A DNA stretch of 64,000 bases from Aquilaria yunnanensis (GCA_039654915.1 CM077594.1:12180001-12244000), one strand, 5' to 3'; shown: positions 1-11,609, counted from the first letter of the stretch. Notes: generated by a model not told the origin, from the letters alone. Numbers and translations: made by a program.

Positions 1-1830
1 AACCCTCGCATAATACAGCATAGCCTTAAAGTAAGTCCGGAAGCAAAACCTGTCCGGCAAAAGAAACGGGGCATCTCAGTCCATAAAAATAACTTCATCA
101 AAACCGAAGTCCAGCGCTTATTGGACGCAGATGTAATCAGGGAGGTCAAGTACCTCGAATGGTTAAGCAATGTGGTTATTGACACAAAAGAAGGGAGCAG
201 TAAGCTCCGAATGTGCATCGACTTCAAAAACTTGAACGATGCTTGCCTAAAAAATTCATACCCTCTCCCACCAATAGACCAGTTGGTAGACTCAACTGCC
301 GAATACAAGCTCCTAAGTTTCCTAGACGCGTTCAGTGGGTATCATCAAATAAGGATGGACCCCGAAGACGAGGAGAAGACCGCCTTCATCACCGAGGGCG
401 GAACGTATTGTTACACTAGGATGCCCTTCGGGCTCAAAAATGCAAGAGCTACCTACCAGAGGTTGATGAGCAAGGTCTTCTATGACCAAATAGGGAGAAA
501 CATGGAAGTCTATGTCGATGACATGATAGTCAAGAGCAAGCTGCCTAATGACCACATCGCAGATCTAAAGGAAACTTTCCACCAGCTCAGAACCTTCGGG
601 ATCCGCCTTAATCCTGAAAAGTGCATCTTCGGCGTAACCTCGGGAAAGTTTCTTGGGTACATGGTATCAGAAAGAGGCATTGATGCTAACCCAGAAAAAA
701 TTAAAGCTCTGCTCGAATTCCAAACTCTCGTCACAATAAAAGATGTGCAGAGACTCACCGGAAGGATAACCTCTCTTAGCAGGTTCATCTCCAGATATGG
801 AGACCGGTGTCGAGCATTCTTCAAAGTCCTCACTAAAGCAACAAAAAATGAGGGCAACCTCAGAAGTGATGATTATCCTTGGAATGAGGACTGCCAAAAG
901 GCCTGGGAAGAACTCAAAATCTACTTAGCCCGTCTGCCCACTCTGCGACAACCTCGCGAGGGAGAGCCCCTCGTGTTATACCTCGCCGTCACAGAAAAAG
1001 CAGTAAGCTCGGTCCTTGTGAAAGAGGAAGGGACGAAGCAATGGCCGGTTTATTATGTAAGTAAGTCCCTGCACGGCACCGAAGTCAGGTATCCATTGCT
1101 ACAAAAAGCTATATATGCCCTGGTACTGGCAGGAAGAAGGCTATGGCCATATTTTCAGGCTCACCCTATCATCGTCCGAAGTAGTCTACCTCTACGGGAC
1201 GTCATGAGGAAAGTTGATCATTCAGGAAGGCTTTCCAAATGGTGCATAGAGCTTGGCGAACACGACATTACTTATGAACCTAGGAAAGCCATAAAAGCTT
1301 AAGCCCTGGCAGACTTTATTGCCGAAGTACCCATCACCGAGGACAGCCATCTGGATCCTGGTGAAGGAGAGCCGGAATGGACTTTGTATGTTGATGGAGC
1401 CTTGGGGTCCGAACACCAAGGAGCTGGGGTAATTATTAGAGGTCCGGAAGGTCTAGAAGTAATGAAGGCCATCACGTTCAGCTTTAACATCACCAACAAT
1501 GTGGCTGAGTATGAAGCTCTCCTAGCAGGGTTGCGCTTAGCCAGAAAAATTGGTGTAAGAAACTTGAAAGCCCACATTGACTCCCAGCTGGTAGTTCGAC
1601 AAACAGCAGGGGATTATGGGGCGAAGGACCCAACCTTGGCAAAATACCATGAACTGGTAACAAAGCTTATCCAAGAGTTCGACACCATACAAATTGAAAA
1701 TGTGCCTTGGCGAGATAATGCCAAGGCAGATTGCTTGGTAAAGTCGAAAACATGCACCGAGGTACTAAACCGCCTGAGCATCGCAGTGCTGAGCATAGTA
1801 ACTTCGGGAAAAGGCTGGAAAGACCTGATA
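1..1830 (+). pseudogene. Element A reverse transcriptase, RNase H and aRNH (5' truncated by window)
   Basis: Copies RNA to DNA and removes template RNA in the retrotransposon particle. The window opens in the linker before RT. RT motifs include IDFKNLNDAC, SFLDAFSGYHQI, MPFGLKNA and the catalytic YVDDMIVKS near 508-534. RNase H follows (about 880-1310), then the second, archaeal-type RNase H beginning with LYVDGA near 1385 and containing NNVAEYEALLAGL and DSQLVVRQ. A TAA at 1300-1302 (CAA in relatives) interrupts the frame, which continues unchanged after it. It is a broken copy of a gene read as one polyprotein with the downstream integrase. Confidence 0.9.
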
Positions 1831-3051
1831 AAAAGATATCTTGTAACCAATGCGCTCCTCGAAGACCCCAACGAAGCTGCAAAAGTGCAAAGACGCTTCG
1901 GTCACTTCTTCCTGATTGGAGAAAAGTTATATCGGCAGGGATATGCAAATCCACTGCAGAGGTGTGTTGGCGAAGAGGATACTGAAATGATCCTCGAAGA
2001 AGTTCACGAAGGCGTTTGTGGTTCGTACATAGGAACCGACGCCCTGGCAGCAGTGATACTTCACCAAGGATACTTTTGGCCTACCCTAAGAAAAGATGCT
2101 AGGCAGTTCGTCCAGAAATGTGGTAACTGCCAAAGACACGCAAGTATCCAAAGGACACCATTGGAATTGGTAACTTCGGCTGACTATCCCTGGCCCTTCG
2201 CAGTTTGGGGCATAGACCTCATCGGGCCACTCCCGACAGCACCCGGAGGCGTGAAGTTCTGCGTAGTCGTAGTGGATTATTTCTCTAAGTGGGTCGAGGC
2301 AGAACCCTTGGCGACTATCTCAGCAAAAGATGTCCAGAAGTTCATATGGAAGAACATTGTATGCAGATTTGGCATACCGAGGGTATTAGTAGCCAACAAT
2401 GGATCCCAGTTTATAGACAAGGGGTTCCAAGAATTTATCAATAACCTCGGAATAAAGATAAACTTCGCCCCAGTAGCCCACCCCCAAAGCAATGGGCAAG
2501 TAGAAGTATCTAATAGGACCAAAAAAGATGGTCTGAAAAAGAGGTTGGGGGAAGCAAAAGGGAAATGGCCAGGAGAGCTCCCAAGTGTGTTATGGAGCTA
2601 CCGAATAACACCCCGAAGAGCCACAGGGGAAACACCTTTTTCACTTGTTTTCGGTACAGAGGCCATCATCCCAATTGAGGTAGTACAACCATCGGTGCGA
2701 GTACAAGTGTTTGATGAAAGGGGAAATGACCTCGGCCTGAGAGCCAAGCTGGACCTCGTCAGCGAACACAGAGAAATAGCCGAGCTGAGAAGAAAAGCTT
2801 TTCAACAAAGAGTGGCCGCGGCTATAAACTTGTGCGCCAGGCCGAAGGGAATAAAGAAAGGAGACCTCATTCTCCGAAGGGCTGAATTTGGGCCCTGAAG
2901 GCCATCCCATGGAGTATTTCACGCAAAGTGGGAAGGTCCTTATCTGGTACTAGCCGAAGTGTGAAAAGGAGTTTACAAACTTGGCGATACCGAAGGCGTA
3001 GAATTTAAAAATACATGGAATTCGGATGCCTTGAAAAGATTCTATGCTTAG
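1831..3051 (+). pseudogene. Element A integrase
   Basis: Integrase inserts the cDNA into the genome. The N-terminal zinc-binding HHCC region lies at about 2000-2150 (histidine pair HEGVCGSYIGTDAL, cysteine pair CGNCQRH). The DDE core is at about 2190-2560 (WGIDLIGPLP; then VLVANNGSQF; then NGQVEVSNRT). The second catalytic aspartate, present as VADNGSQF in element F, C and D copies, reads Asn here (codon 2395-2397), which should abolish catalysis. Nonsense codons TGA 2896-2898 and TGA 2962-2964 lie in the C-terminal domain. The ancestral stop is TAG 3049-3051. Confidence 0.9.
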
Positions 3052-3136
3052 GATTTTGGTGGGAAAATTGTACAAGTTAGAAAAATTTCTAAGTACAAAA
3101 GTTTCTTAGGAAAATTTTTCTAAGTACAGAAGCTTC

Positions 3137-4158
3137 TGATAGCCGAAGGACTATCGCCTCTCCTAGAAGGTACCTCCTACCAAAAGCATGCTCGAGAAAC
3201 CTGGCACCATCTGAGGGAGGCACTAGTACTGACCTCGGACTAGACGAATTCCAGTGCCTCGAACTCGGGATTTAGCCTAGTACCCCAGAGAACTCCAAAG
3301 CTGCAGACAGCCCCCTCGGGGGATTAAACGGATCACCTTCGGGATAGAAGAACCAGCTACCGCAAGCAAGAGAGGATTTCTCGATGGCGGAACCTGCGAG
3401 CTAGGCAGCTCCCCTAACTGTGAACATAACTCCCGAAGAAGGGTGTTCGTCTCAGAGAACAACCTCGCCCAAAGGACACCGGGAGTACGGCAGGAGCATT
3501 TAATGAGCCTCTGACACATCGCCCACAAACGCACCATTTCACCTCAAACGACGCTCTGACACGCCGACGCCGCCCAGGCCTTGTCATAACCTGTCTCGGA
3601 CCAAGGCTCAAGGAAGCCTACAAACAGCTACTTGTCCCCTATGCCCAAAGATACACAGCAGATCTGACCGAACACGTGTCATAATCTGAACGGGCCAGAC
3701 ACTTCTATAAATACCAAAGAGCAGCTCCTTGCAAACGGTTGGTCAGTCAGTTGAGAGGATACGAACAGGCAAGGCCACTAAACCCTTGAGTGCTCTCTTT
3801 CCTTCACCTCTAAGGAAACTGACTTGGGCGTCGGAGGCTCCTCCCCGGAAAAACATCCCGGGGACCTCCTAACCTTTCCTTTTGGGCTCTTCAGGTACTA
3901 CTCCCTGGGAAACCTCCACTCCGGGCGTTCTCCTCCTCAGGAAGTCCCTCCAGAAACCACCATGTCCTCCAGCGAAGACGTCTTTGACTTGGGCGTCGGA
4001 GGCTCCTCCCCGGAAAAACATCCCGGGGACCTCCTAACCTTTCCTTTTGGGCTCTTCAGGTACTATTCCCTGGGACACCTCCACTCCGGGCGTTCTCCTC
4101 CTCAGGAAGTCCCTCCAGAAACCACCATGTCCTCCAGCGAAGATGTCTCCGGACATCA
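3137..4158 (+). repeat. Element B 5' LTR (1022 bp, with internal 165-bp duplication)
   Basis: Starts TGATAGCCGAAGG and ends CGGACATCA, giving the terminal TGAT...ATCA inverted repeat. U3 holds a palindromic ACACGTGTC (3672-3680) and a TATAAATA box (3706-3713), so transcription should start near 3740. Bases 3821-3985 and 3986-4150 are a direct 165-bp duplication that is absent from the 857-bp 3' LTR, and 1022 minus 857 is exactly 165. The first 11 codons of gag lie inside the LTR (ATG 4127). Confidence 0.95.
3821..4150 (+). repeat. 165-bp tandem duplication inside B 5' LTR
   Basis: Two adjacent copies (3821-3985 and 3986-4150) begin GACTTGGGCGTCGGAGG and end with the gag start region. They differ by a few bases. 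Each copy holds the CCCCGG/CCGGGG hairpin, a branch-point-like CTAAC, a pyrimidine tract and a gag-type ATG (3962 and 4127). Confidence 0.95.
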
Positions 4159-5833
4159 TTTGGCGCCGTCTGTGGGAACCCACCCTCAGATTGTCGTTGT
4201 TGAGACTCGGCGTTCTAGGGACAAAGGACTCCCGAAGTCCCCGTCCGCGCCTGAAGCCCAACCGGCTGCTGAGCAAACTCTTCCAGGGACTTCCACGCCC
4301 GAGGAAGAACGTCCTCTGGTCATAACCATGAGCTTCCTCCATGACTTCCAACGCTCTGTTGTGGCTGAGATGACACAACAGATAGATAGAAGATGGCCAC
4401 AACAAGCTCAAACCCAAAGGTCTCCTTCACCGGTACGCCCTCGGGAAAAGAGCCCCAAAGCAGTCCTCCGCAGTTCGGAGAGTGAAGACCCACGTGAGGA
4501 GTCTTCAACAGAAAATATGCCCCTCAGGGCACGCCTTCCAGGGCAAACGGGGCCCAACCAACCCAAAATTCCACGCTGAATGAGCCCTTTGCCTGAGACA
4601 AGGTCACCCTCTCCCCGACGACGAAGCCATTCTCCGAAGAGGCACCATCAATTTCCGCCACCTGAGGAAGAACCTAGCGCCACCGCCCTCATGGAGAAAA
4701 TATTGGCAAGGCTGGACAGAGTCGAGAGGCAGGTGGCTCGCAAGCCAGTTTGGGCCAGACTGTCTGAGTCTTTTTGTGGGGATCAATCTCCTTTCACTAG
4801 AGCTGTGGTCGAGGCAGCTATGCCAGGTGACTTCAGGGTACCTCGGCTAAAAACATACGATGGTCGGACCGACCCACAGGCCCACCTGACGAAGTACAGA
4901 TGCAGCATGATGATGCACGGTGCGGACGATGCCACCTTGTGCAAATGCTTCGAGGTCACCCTCTCCGGGCCAGCAACCGCGTGGTACAACTCCTTGGCTT
5001 CAAGAATCATCGGAAAGTTCCAGGAGTTATCAACAGCCTTCACCCAACAGTTCATAGGGAGTCGCCTGACGGCGAAGATGCCCGTTCAAATGTTCGACAT
5101 AGCGCAAAGAAGCGGAGAAACTATACGCGACTATGTCGAGAGGTTCAACAGAGAGGCTTTAAGTATTCCAGACTTTTCGCCCGAAATACGCATCCTCGCC
5201 ATGACAAGGGGCTTTCGGAGGGATTCCCAACTCTTCTATGAATTCTCCAAGGACCCTCCAGACACGCTGGGCGAATTCTACCGACGGGCCGAACAGCACA
5301 TGACGGCTGAAGAACTAAGAATGGGCGGACCCAGGCCCGAGCACACCCGTGGCGAGGGGTCCAGCCAGCAGGCACGCTATACGACCAACCAGCCACCCCG
5401 ACCTTGGAGAATGCGAGGAAGGAAACCCCCGAACTTCACAGCGCTGAACACCACGAGGACCAACATCCTCATGACTCTGGAGAGGCAGGGAACACAAGTT
5501 CAGAGGCCAAGGGCCATGACCGCTGAAAATAGAAAAAACATGAAGAAGTTCTGCCAATTTCATCGCGATCATGGCCACGACACCAAGGATTGCTTCCAGC
5601 TGAAGAAGTATATTGAATCGCTGATAAAACAAGGCCAACTTCGGCGGTACCTACGGTTGCCTTCCCCGAAGGGGAGGAAAGAGGAGGAAGGAAAGGTAGA
5701 AGATGAGGACTACGACTCCGACAAGCGGAGAAACCGAAGTCCGAAGAGGCGCCTCCACCCCCTGCGGGAGTCATACAAACAATCACGACGGGGCTCCCAT
5801 CCTAGGAAAGGAAAAGGAAGGCCAGGGAAATAG
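4127..5833 (+). pseudogene. Element B gag (capsid and nucleocapsid)
   Basis: Structural polyprotein that packages element RNA. I chose the ATG at 4127, inside the LTR. The frame crosses the primer-binding site as HHLAPSVG and stays open; elements C and E do the same. The central capsid region (about 4800-5320) has the Tat-type retrotransposon gag pattern (TAWYNSL, FTQQFIGSR, ETIRDYVERFNREAL, RRAEQHMTAEEL). The zinc knuckle CQFHRDHGHDTKDC (about 5550-5591) is CHHC, as usual in this lineage. A TGA at 4577-4579 splits the gene. Against element C one base is missing near 5752, so the frame ends at a premature TAG (5831-5833) instead of running into protease. Confidence 0.9.
4161..4178 (+). other. 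Element B primer-binding site
   Basis: TGGCGCCGTCTGTGGGAA lies two bases (TT) after the LTR end, the expected place for tRNA-primed minus-strand synthesis. The matching tRNA would end in GGCGCCA; I did not identify which tRNA. The same site is read as codons of gag. Confidence 0.85.
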
Positions 5834-6300
5834 CTGTGATGGACTATCAAAGTCCGGCGAAGAAGCTATCCTGAAAAGATGGTTCCACAGTCGTCTTTCC
5901 TCACGACGACCCACTCCTGATCATGGCAAGAATTGGAAACTGGGATGTCAAAAGGGTATTACTTGATGACGGATCAAACGCTGACGTCCTATTTTCACAA
6001 TTGCTGCCGAGCTTGGGCATATCCATCAGCAATCTTAAGCCTGTCACTTCACCGACCTTCGGGGTAGGACCGTCCGAGTTACCCGTCCTCGGATGGATAG
6101 ACCTTCCATTAATGATGAGAGGGACTTCAGTCAAAGGACCAGCTGAGTTGTTTGCCTCGACAATGGCGAGGTTCATCGTCATGGATGTCCCCTCATCATA
6201 CAACGCCATCCTTGGAAGGCAGACGCAGGGAAATCTGCACATTCGCCCTGACATGAGATATTTGACTGTCACTTTCGCCACCAAGGAAGGAGACGCATAA
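5834..6300 (+). pseudogene. Element B aspartic protease region
   Basis: Matures the gag-pol polyprotein. The frame from about 5923 shows the active-site segment LLDDGSNADVLF followed by LPSLGIS and LILGRQ-type flap residues (SSYNAILGRQ), the usual pattern of Tat proteases, where D-D/G-G-S replaces the common D-S/T-G. A TGA lies upstream near 5871 and a TAA at 6298-6300 replaces a Glu codon of element C. Gag lies in another frame because of the upstream one-base loss. Confidence 0.8.
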
Positions 6301-8398
6301 ATCTTCATAGATCAGGGCGAAGTAAGAAAGGTGTTCGTCAAAGCCCAAAAAGCTCCAGCAAACAATTCCACACAAGCTGTAGAAGCAAGGGCGTCAAAGT
6401 CAACAAATGGTGAGAAAGAAGATTCTGGCAAGGTAGAAATGGAAGAAGTGGAACTTATCCTAGGACGAAGTACCCGAATAGGGAAAAACTTGTCCGAAAG
6501 AGATAAGAAAAAACTTGTATCCTTTCTGATAATGAATAAAGACCTGTTCGCCTACTCGCCGAAAGACATGTCGGGGGTAAATCCACACGTCGTACAACAT
6601 AGCCTCAAAGTAAGTACCGGAAGCAAAACCAGTCCGGCAAAAGAAACGGGGCATTTCAGCCCATAAAAATGACTTTGTCAAAACCGAAGTCCAACGTTTA
6701 TTGGAGGCAGATGTAATCAGGGAGGTCAAGTACCCCGAATGGCTAAGCAATGTGGTGATCGCCACAAAAGAAGGAAGCAACAAACTTCGGATGTGCATCG
6801 ACTTCAGAAACCTGAACGATGCTTGCCCAAAAGATTCATATCCACTCCCGCCAATAGATCAACTGGTAGATTCAACTGCCGAATACGGGCTCCTAAGTTT
6901 CCTAGACGCCTTCAGCGGCTACCATCAAATAAAGATGGACCCCGAAGACGAAGAAAAAATAGCCTTCATCACCGAGGGGGGGACGTACTATTACACCAGG
7001 ATGCCCTTCGGGCTCAAAAACGCAGAAGCCACCTACCAGAGGTTGATGAGCAAGGTCTTTAATGACCAAATAGGGAGGAACATGGAAGTCTACGTAGATG
7101 ACATGATAGTCAAAAGCAAGCTGCCTGTAGGCCATGTCACAGACCTAAGGGAGACTTTTCACCAGCTCAGGACCTTCAGAATTCACCTTAATCCCGAAAG
7201 GTGCACCTTCGGAGTAACTTCGGGAAAGTTCCTCGGGTACATGGTATCAGAAAGAGGCATTGATGCTAACCCAGAAAAAATTAAGGCTCTGTTGGAATTC
7301 CGAACTCCTGCCACAATAAAAGATGTGCAGAGACTTACTGGAAGAATAACCTCCCTTAGCAGATTTATTTCCAGATATGGAGACCAGTGTCGAGCATTCT
7401 TCAAAGTCCTCACTAAAGCAGCAAAAAGGGAGGACGACCTCGAGAGTAATGATCATCCTTGGAATGAGGACTGCCAAAAAGCTTGGGAAGAACTCAAAAT
7501 CTACCTGGCTCAACTGCCTACTTTGCGACAGCCCCACGAAGGAGAACCACTTGTGTTGTACCTCGCCGTCACAGAAAAAGCAGTAAGCTCAGTCCTTGTG
7601 AAAGAGGAAGGGGCAAAGCAGTGGCCAGTCTACTATGTGAGCAAGTCCCTGCATGGCGCCGAAATCAGATATCCTTTGTTACAGAAAGCTATATATGCCT
7701 TGGTCCTGGCAGGAAGAAGGCTACGGCCATATTTTCAGGCTCACCCTATCATCGTCCGAAGTAGTTTATCCCTGCGGGACGTCATGAAGAAGGTTGACCA
7801 TTCGGGAAGGCTCTCCAAATGGTGTATAGAGCTTGGCGAACACGACATCACTTATGAACCTCGGAAAGCCATAAAAGCTCAAGCCTTGGCAGATTTCATT
7901 GCCGAGGTCCCCATTACCGAGGACAGCCACCCAAGTCCCGACAAAAATGAGCCAGAATGGGCCTTGTATGTTGATGGTGCCTCGGGCGCCGAGCACCAAG
8001 GAGCAGGGGTAATCATCAGAGGCCCCGAAGGCCTGGAAGTAATGAAGGCCATTAAGTTCAGCTTCAATGTCACCAACAATATGGCTGAATATGAAGCTCT
8101 CATAGCTGGCTTGCGCCTGGCCAGAAAAATTGGAGTCAGAAACTTGAAAGCCCATAATGATTCCCAGCTAGTAGTTCGGCAAACAGCAGGGGACTACGGG
8201 GCGAAGGATCCAACACTGGCAAAATACCATGAATTAGTGACGAAGCTTATTCGAGAATTCGACACCGTGCGAATCGAGAACGTGCCTCGCAGACATAACG
8301 CTGAGGCAGATGAATTGGCAAAATCAAAAGCATATACTGAGGTGCTAAGCCAGCTGAGCATTACAGTGCTGAGCATAATGACTTTGGGAAGAAGCTGA
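6301..8398 (+). pseudogene. Element B reverse transcriptase, RNase H and aRNH
   Basis: The best preserved pol segment: 6701-8398 is open for 565 codons. RT carries IDFRNLNDACPKDSYPLP, FLDAFSGYHQI, MPFGLKNA and YVDDMIVKS (7091-7117). Connection and RNase H run to about 7900, then the archaeal-type RNase H (YVDGASGAEHQGAGVII, NNMAEYEALIAGL, DSQLVVRQTAGDYGAKD). The linker before RT has one extra base near 6613 (compare element A at 30-40), so the upstream frame ends at 6666. The open frame stops at TGA 8396-8398, where relatives have Trp. Confidence 0.9.
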
Positions 8399-9634
8399 AA
8401 AGACCTAATAAAAACATATCTCGAAACCAATACGCTCCCCGAAGACCCCAATGAAGCAGCAAAAGTGCGGAGACGCTCCGGTCGCTTCTTTTTGATTGGA
8501 GAAGAGCTATATCGGTAGGGATATGCAAATCCGCTACAGAGGTGTGTTGGCGAAGAGGATATTGAAATAATCCTCCGAGAAGTTCACGAAGGCGCTTGTG
8601 GTTCGCACATCGGAACCGACGCCCTGGCAGCGGTATTACTTCGCCAAGGAAACTTTTGGCCTACCCTGAGGAAAGACGCTAGGCGGTTCGTCCAGAAATG
8701 TGGTAATTGCCAAAGACATGCAAAAATCCAGAGAACACCCTCGGAGCTGGTGACTTCGGCAAACTATCCCTGGCCCTTCGCAGTTTGGGGCATAGACCTT
8801 ATCGGGCCGCTCCCGACAGCGCCTGGGGGCGTGAAGTTCTGCGTAGTCGCAGTAGACTATTTCTCTAAATGGGTCGAGGCAGAACCTTTGACGACTATCT
8901 CGGCAAGAGAAGTGCACAAGTTCGTGTGGAAAAACATAGTATGCAGATTCGGCATACCGAGGGTACTAGTAGCTGATAACAGATCCCAGTTCATAGACAA
9001 AGGGTTCCAAGAGTTTATCAGCGACCTCGGAACAAAGATGCACTTTGCCCCGGTAGCTCACCCCCAAAGCAATGGGCAGGTGGAAGTATCTAACAGGACC
9101 ATAAAAGATGGTCTGAAAAAGAGACTGGGGGAGGCAAAAGGGAAATGGCCAAGAGAACTCCAAAGCGTACTATGGAGCTACCGAACAACGCCCCGAAGGG
9201 GTACAGGGGAAACTCCTTTCTCGCTTGTCTTCGGTACAGAGGCCATAATCCCAATAAAGGTAGTGCAACCATCAATACGAGTGCAGGTATTTGATGAAAG
9301 TGGAAATGACCTCGGCTTAAGAACCAAGCTCGACCTCGTCGGCGAACATAGAGAAATAGCGGAACTAAGAAGGAAAGCTTTCCAGCAAAGAGTGGCCACC
9401 GCTATAAACTTGCGAGCTAGGCCAAAAGGAATAAAAAAGGGTGATCTCGTTCTCCGAAAGGCGGAATTCGCACCCCGGAGGCCATCACACGGCGTACTTC
9501 GTGCGAATTGGGAGGGACCTTATCTGGTTCTTGCCGAAGTACGAAGAAGGGTGTACAAGCTCGGTGACGCCGAAGGCGTGGAATTAAGAAACACTTGGCA
9601 TTCAGATGCCTTGAAAAAGTTCTATGCTTAGAAT
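8399..9634 (+). pseudogene. Element B integrase
   Basis: Same frame as RT after the TGA at 8396. A second nonsense (TAG near 8516, Gln in relatives) lies before the zinc-binding region. The DDE core and C-terminal domain are open from 8750 to 9631. Core motifs are WGIDLIGPLP, VLVADNRSQF (catalytic Asp kept, the following Gly changed to Arg) and NGQVEVSNRTIKDGLKKRL with the catalytic Glu. The C-terminal domain ends ...SDALKKFYA before the stop. Confidence 0.9.
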
Positions 9635-9803
9635 CTTGACGAAAGGGTTTACATTGTACAAAGTTAGAAAAATTTTCTAGGTACACGGGCTTCTGAAAAG
9701 GTCTTTATTAACAAACAAGATCGGTTTACAAAGAAGAAGGACTACCAAGAAAGAAAGAGTACAAGGAAAGGAGAAAAAGAAGGCAGAAGGGGCCTGAGAT
9801 AAA
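9635..9803 (+). other. Element B 3' non-coding stretch between integrase and antisense gene
   Basis: About 170 bases with no gene. It holds no copy of the tandem repeat seen here in C and F. On the minus strand AATAAA (complement near 9700-9706) follows the antisense gene stop by about 100 bases and may be its poly(A) signal. Confidence 0.6.
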
Positions 9804-11609
9804 TTAGGGATTCTCGGCGTCCCGGGAGCCACTAGCCCCTGCATCCTTTTCCACCTCCGCCGGCGCCGGAAGAGTCTGAGGCAGGTTTAAGTGCTCGAGC
9901 TTGGACCAAGACCACCGAGGTCCCTCAGGAATATTTAGCGCCTCCAGGAAAGAAAGGTCAAGATCTGGAAACCTCAGAAGAACTTGATGACAAATGAGAC
10001 AAAACCCGTCTTGAAAACCAACTTTGGTCATCTCGTCGGATTTCCTCTTCTCGACCTCAAGATCATTAAGCTCCTTCTCCAGGTCTTCAACCTTTTTCCT
10101 TAACGCCTTCACCTTCTTTTTCCTCTGCTCATCCTTCCCCTTCTTCGAAGAATCGACCTCAGCTTGAAGTGTGGCTTTCTCGACCTCCGCCTTCGCCAGA
10201 AGAGCCGCAGAATCCGACTTCTCCTTTTGAAGTGCCTCATTAACCGAAGTCAGCTCCGCCACGTTTCCGCCGAGGTCAGAAATCTTCTGGGAGGAGTCCT
10301 TTATGAGTTCTTCTTTTTCCTTCGCAAACTCCTCCCGAAAGGCAGCAATCTCTGACGCCGAAGTCTGGGCCAGCTGAGTGTTCCGAGTGAGCAGGTCCGA
10401 GCACTGGGTATTGTTTTGTTCTATAGTCTTTGAAGCGGCGGCTCGGTACATCCCCTGCCTCGCCACCCGAACTCTGAGGAATCCGGCATATCCCAGTAGC
10501 TGCAGAAAAACAGAGGCAAGAATGAGGCAAGGCAAAAAAGGAAAGGCAAATACTTAGAAGAAATCAGAGGGAAAAAAGCAAGGTGAGAAACACACCTGGG
10601 CGGCGTGCTCGGAAAGCTTCGCGGTGAGAGAGTCATCATCCGGATGAGCCCCCGCAATGGCCTTGAAAGAAGCTTCAGTAAGAACCCCCTTCGCAATCTC
10701 CTTGGCTATTTACGGGCAGTCTTCGGAGTACATGTTCATGTCCTCCGTAAAAGACCAAAACGGCTCCTTCGGAATCTTCCCCTTTGGGATATGGGCATCC
10801 CAAAGGGCCCGCTTCCGGGCGTGCTCGACAACCCAATCCGGAGGAAGAATCTCCTCTGCACGACAAAAGCAGAAAAATTGTCAAACACAAGTAGCTGGCA
10901 AAAAATTCAGAAAATAAGTGTCTAAGGCATCAAACCTGGTGGCACTTCGGCAACGTCGTCGCCAGAATCCAGGGCCCCCTCAGAAGAAATCTCCTTCCCT
11001 TTCCTCTTGCGGCGATCTTCAGCAGAAGGGGCTTCCACCAAAGCATCCAGAAGAGCCGCCGAAGTAGGGCTTGAAGGAGCGACATCTGCACCAACCTCGG
11101 TCGAAGGGGCAGCAACGGTTACCTCGGGCTCCTCGCCCACCTCCTCGGAAATCTCTGGTATAGGAGGGGGCACGGTCTTCTTCGATCGCTTGGCCGCCGG
11201 AGGCCCGGCGCCGGCCGCCTTCCGTTTTCGGGAGGCAGCCTTCTTTGTTTGTTCACTTTTCTGGGCTTGCCCGACGAAAAGCGATCAGTAATAGGCAGCA
11301 GTATCGTCGCCCATCTCTGAAAAAGAGAAAAAACATCAGCGTAAGTCCAAGATAAAATTGAAACAAGGGGACTAGGAGATGGCTTACTTTCGAAAAAATC
11401 AGCATAAGTAATGTCCTCCCGAAGAAGTTTTACTAGCCAGGAGTCCTTCCCAGCAATGGCAGGAGCCGGCATTCTGAGGTCCGTTTTGTGCTCCTTTACC
11501 ACCTTCAACTCCCGAAGGACTTCTTCGGTCATCAACTTCCAGTTAATTGGAAAGGGGTAAAGGGAGCGCGGTGGGACCTCGGAATCCCAGTCAGAGACCA
11601 CTCGGATGC
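9804..11609 (-). pseudogene. Element B antisense gene (aORF), exons 4, 3, 2 and 3' part of exon 1
   Basis: Minus-strand gene opposite to gag-pol. Exons read by splice signals: exon 1 (3' part) 11388-11609, exon 2 10936-11316, exon 3 10596-10855, exon 4 9804-10499. The 5' part of exon 1 is at 32527-33136, beyond element C. Joined, the exons total 2169 nt, a multiple of three. Donors are GTAAGC, GTTTGA and GTGTGT; acceptors are TTTTTCAG, GTGCAG and CTGCAG. Exon 4 encodes a long Lys/Glu-rich coiled coil and then a conserved tail (FQDGFCL, NIPEGPRWSWSK). One TGA (11285-11287) in exon 2 replaces a codon that is Lys in relatives. Confidence 0.8.
11605..11609 (+). repeat. Target site duplication of C, left copy (GATGC)
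   Basis: GATGC here and at 32522-32526 flank element C directly. Joining 11609 to 32527 restores an open antisense frame (VDFDKRIRVVSDWDSE). Confidence 0.95.

Noticed and set aside
3824..4126. Open frame upstream of the gag ATG in the B 5' LTR
   Set aside because: Created by the 165-bp tandem duplication; the undivided LTRs of C and E start gag at the later ATG.
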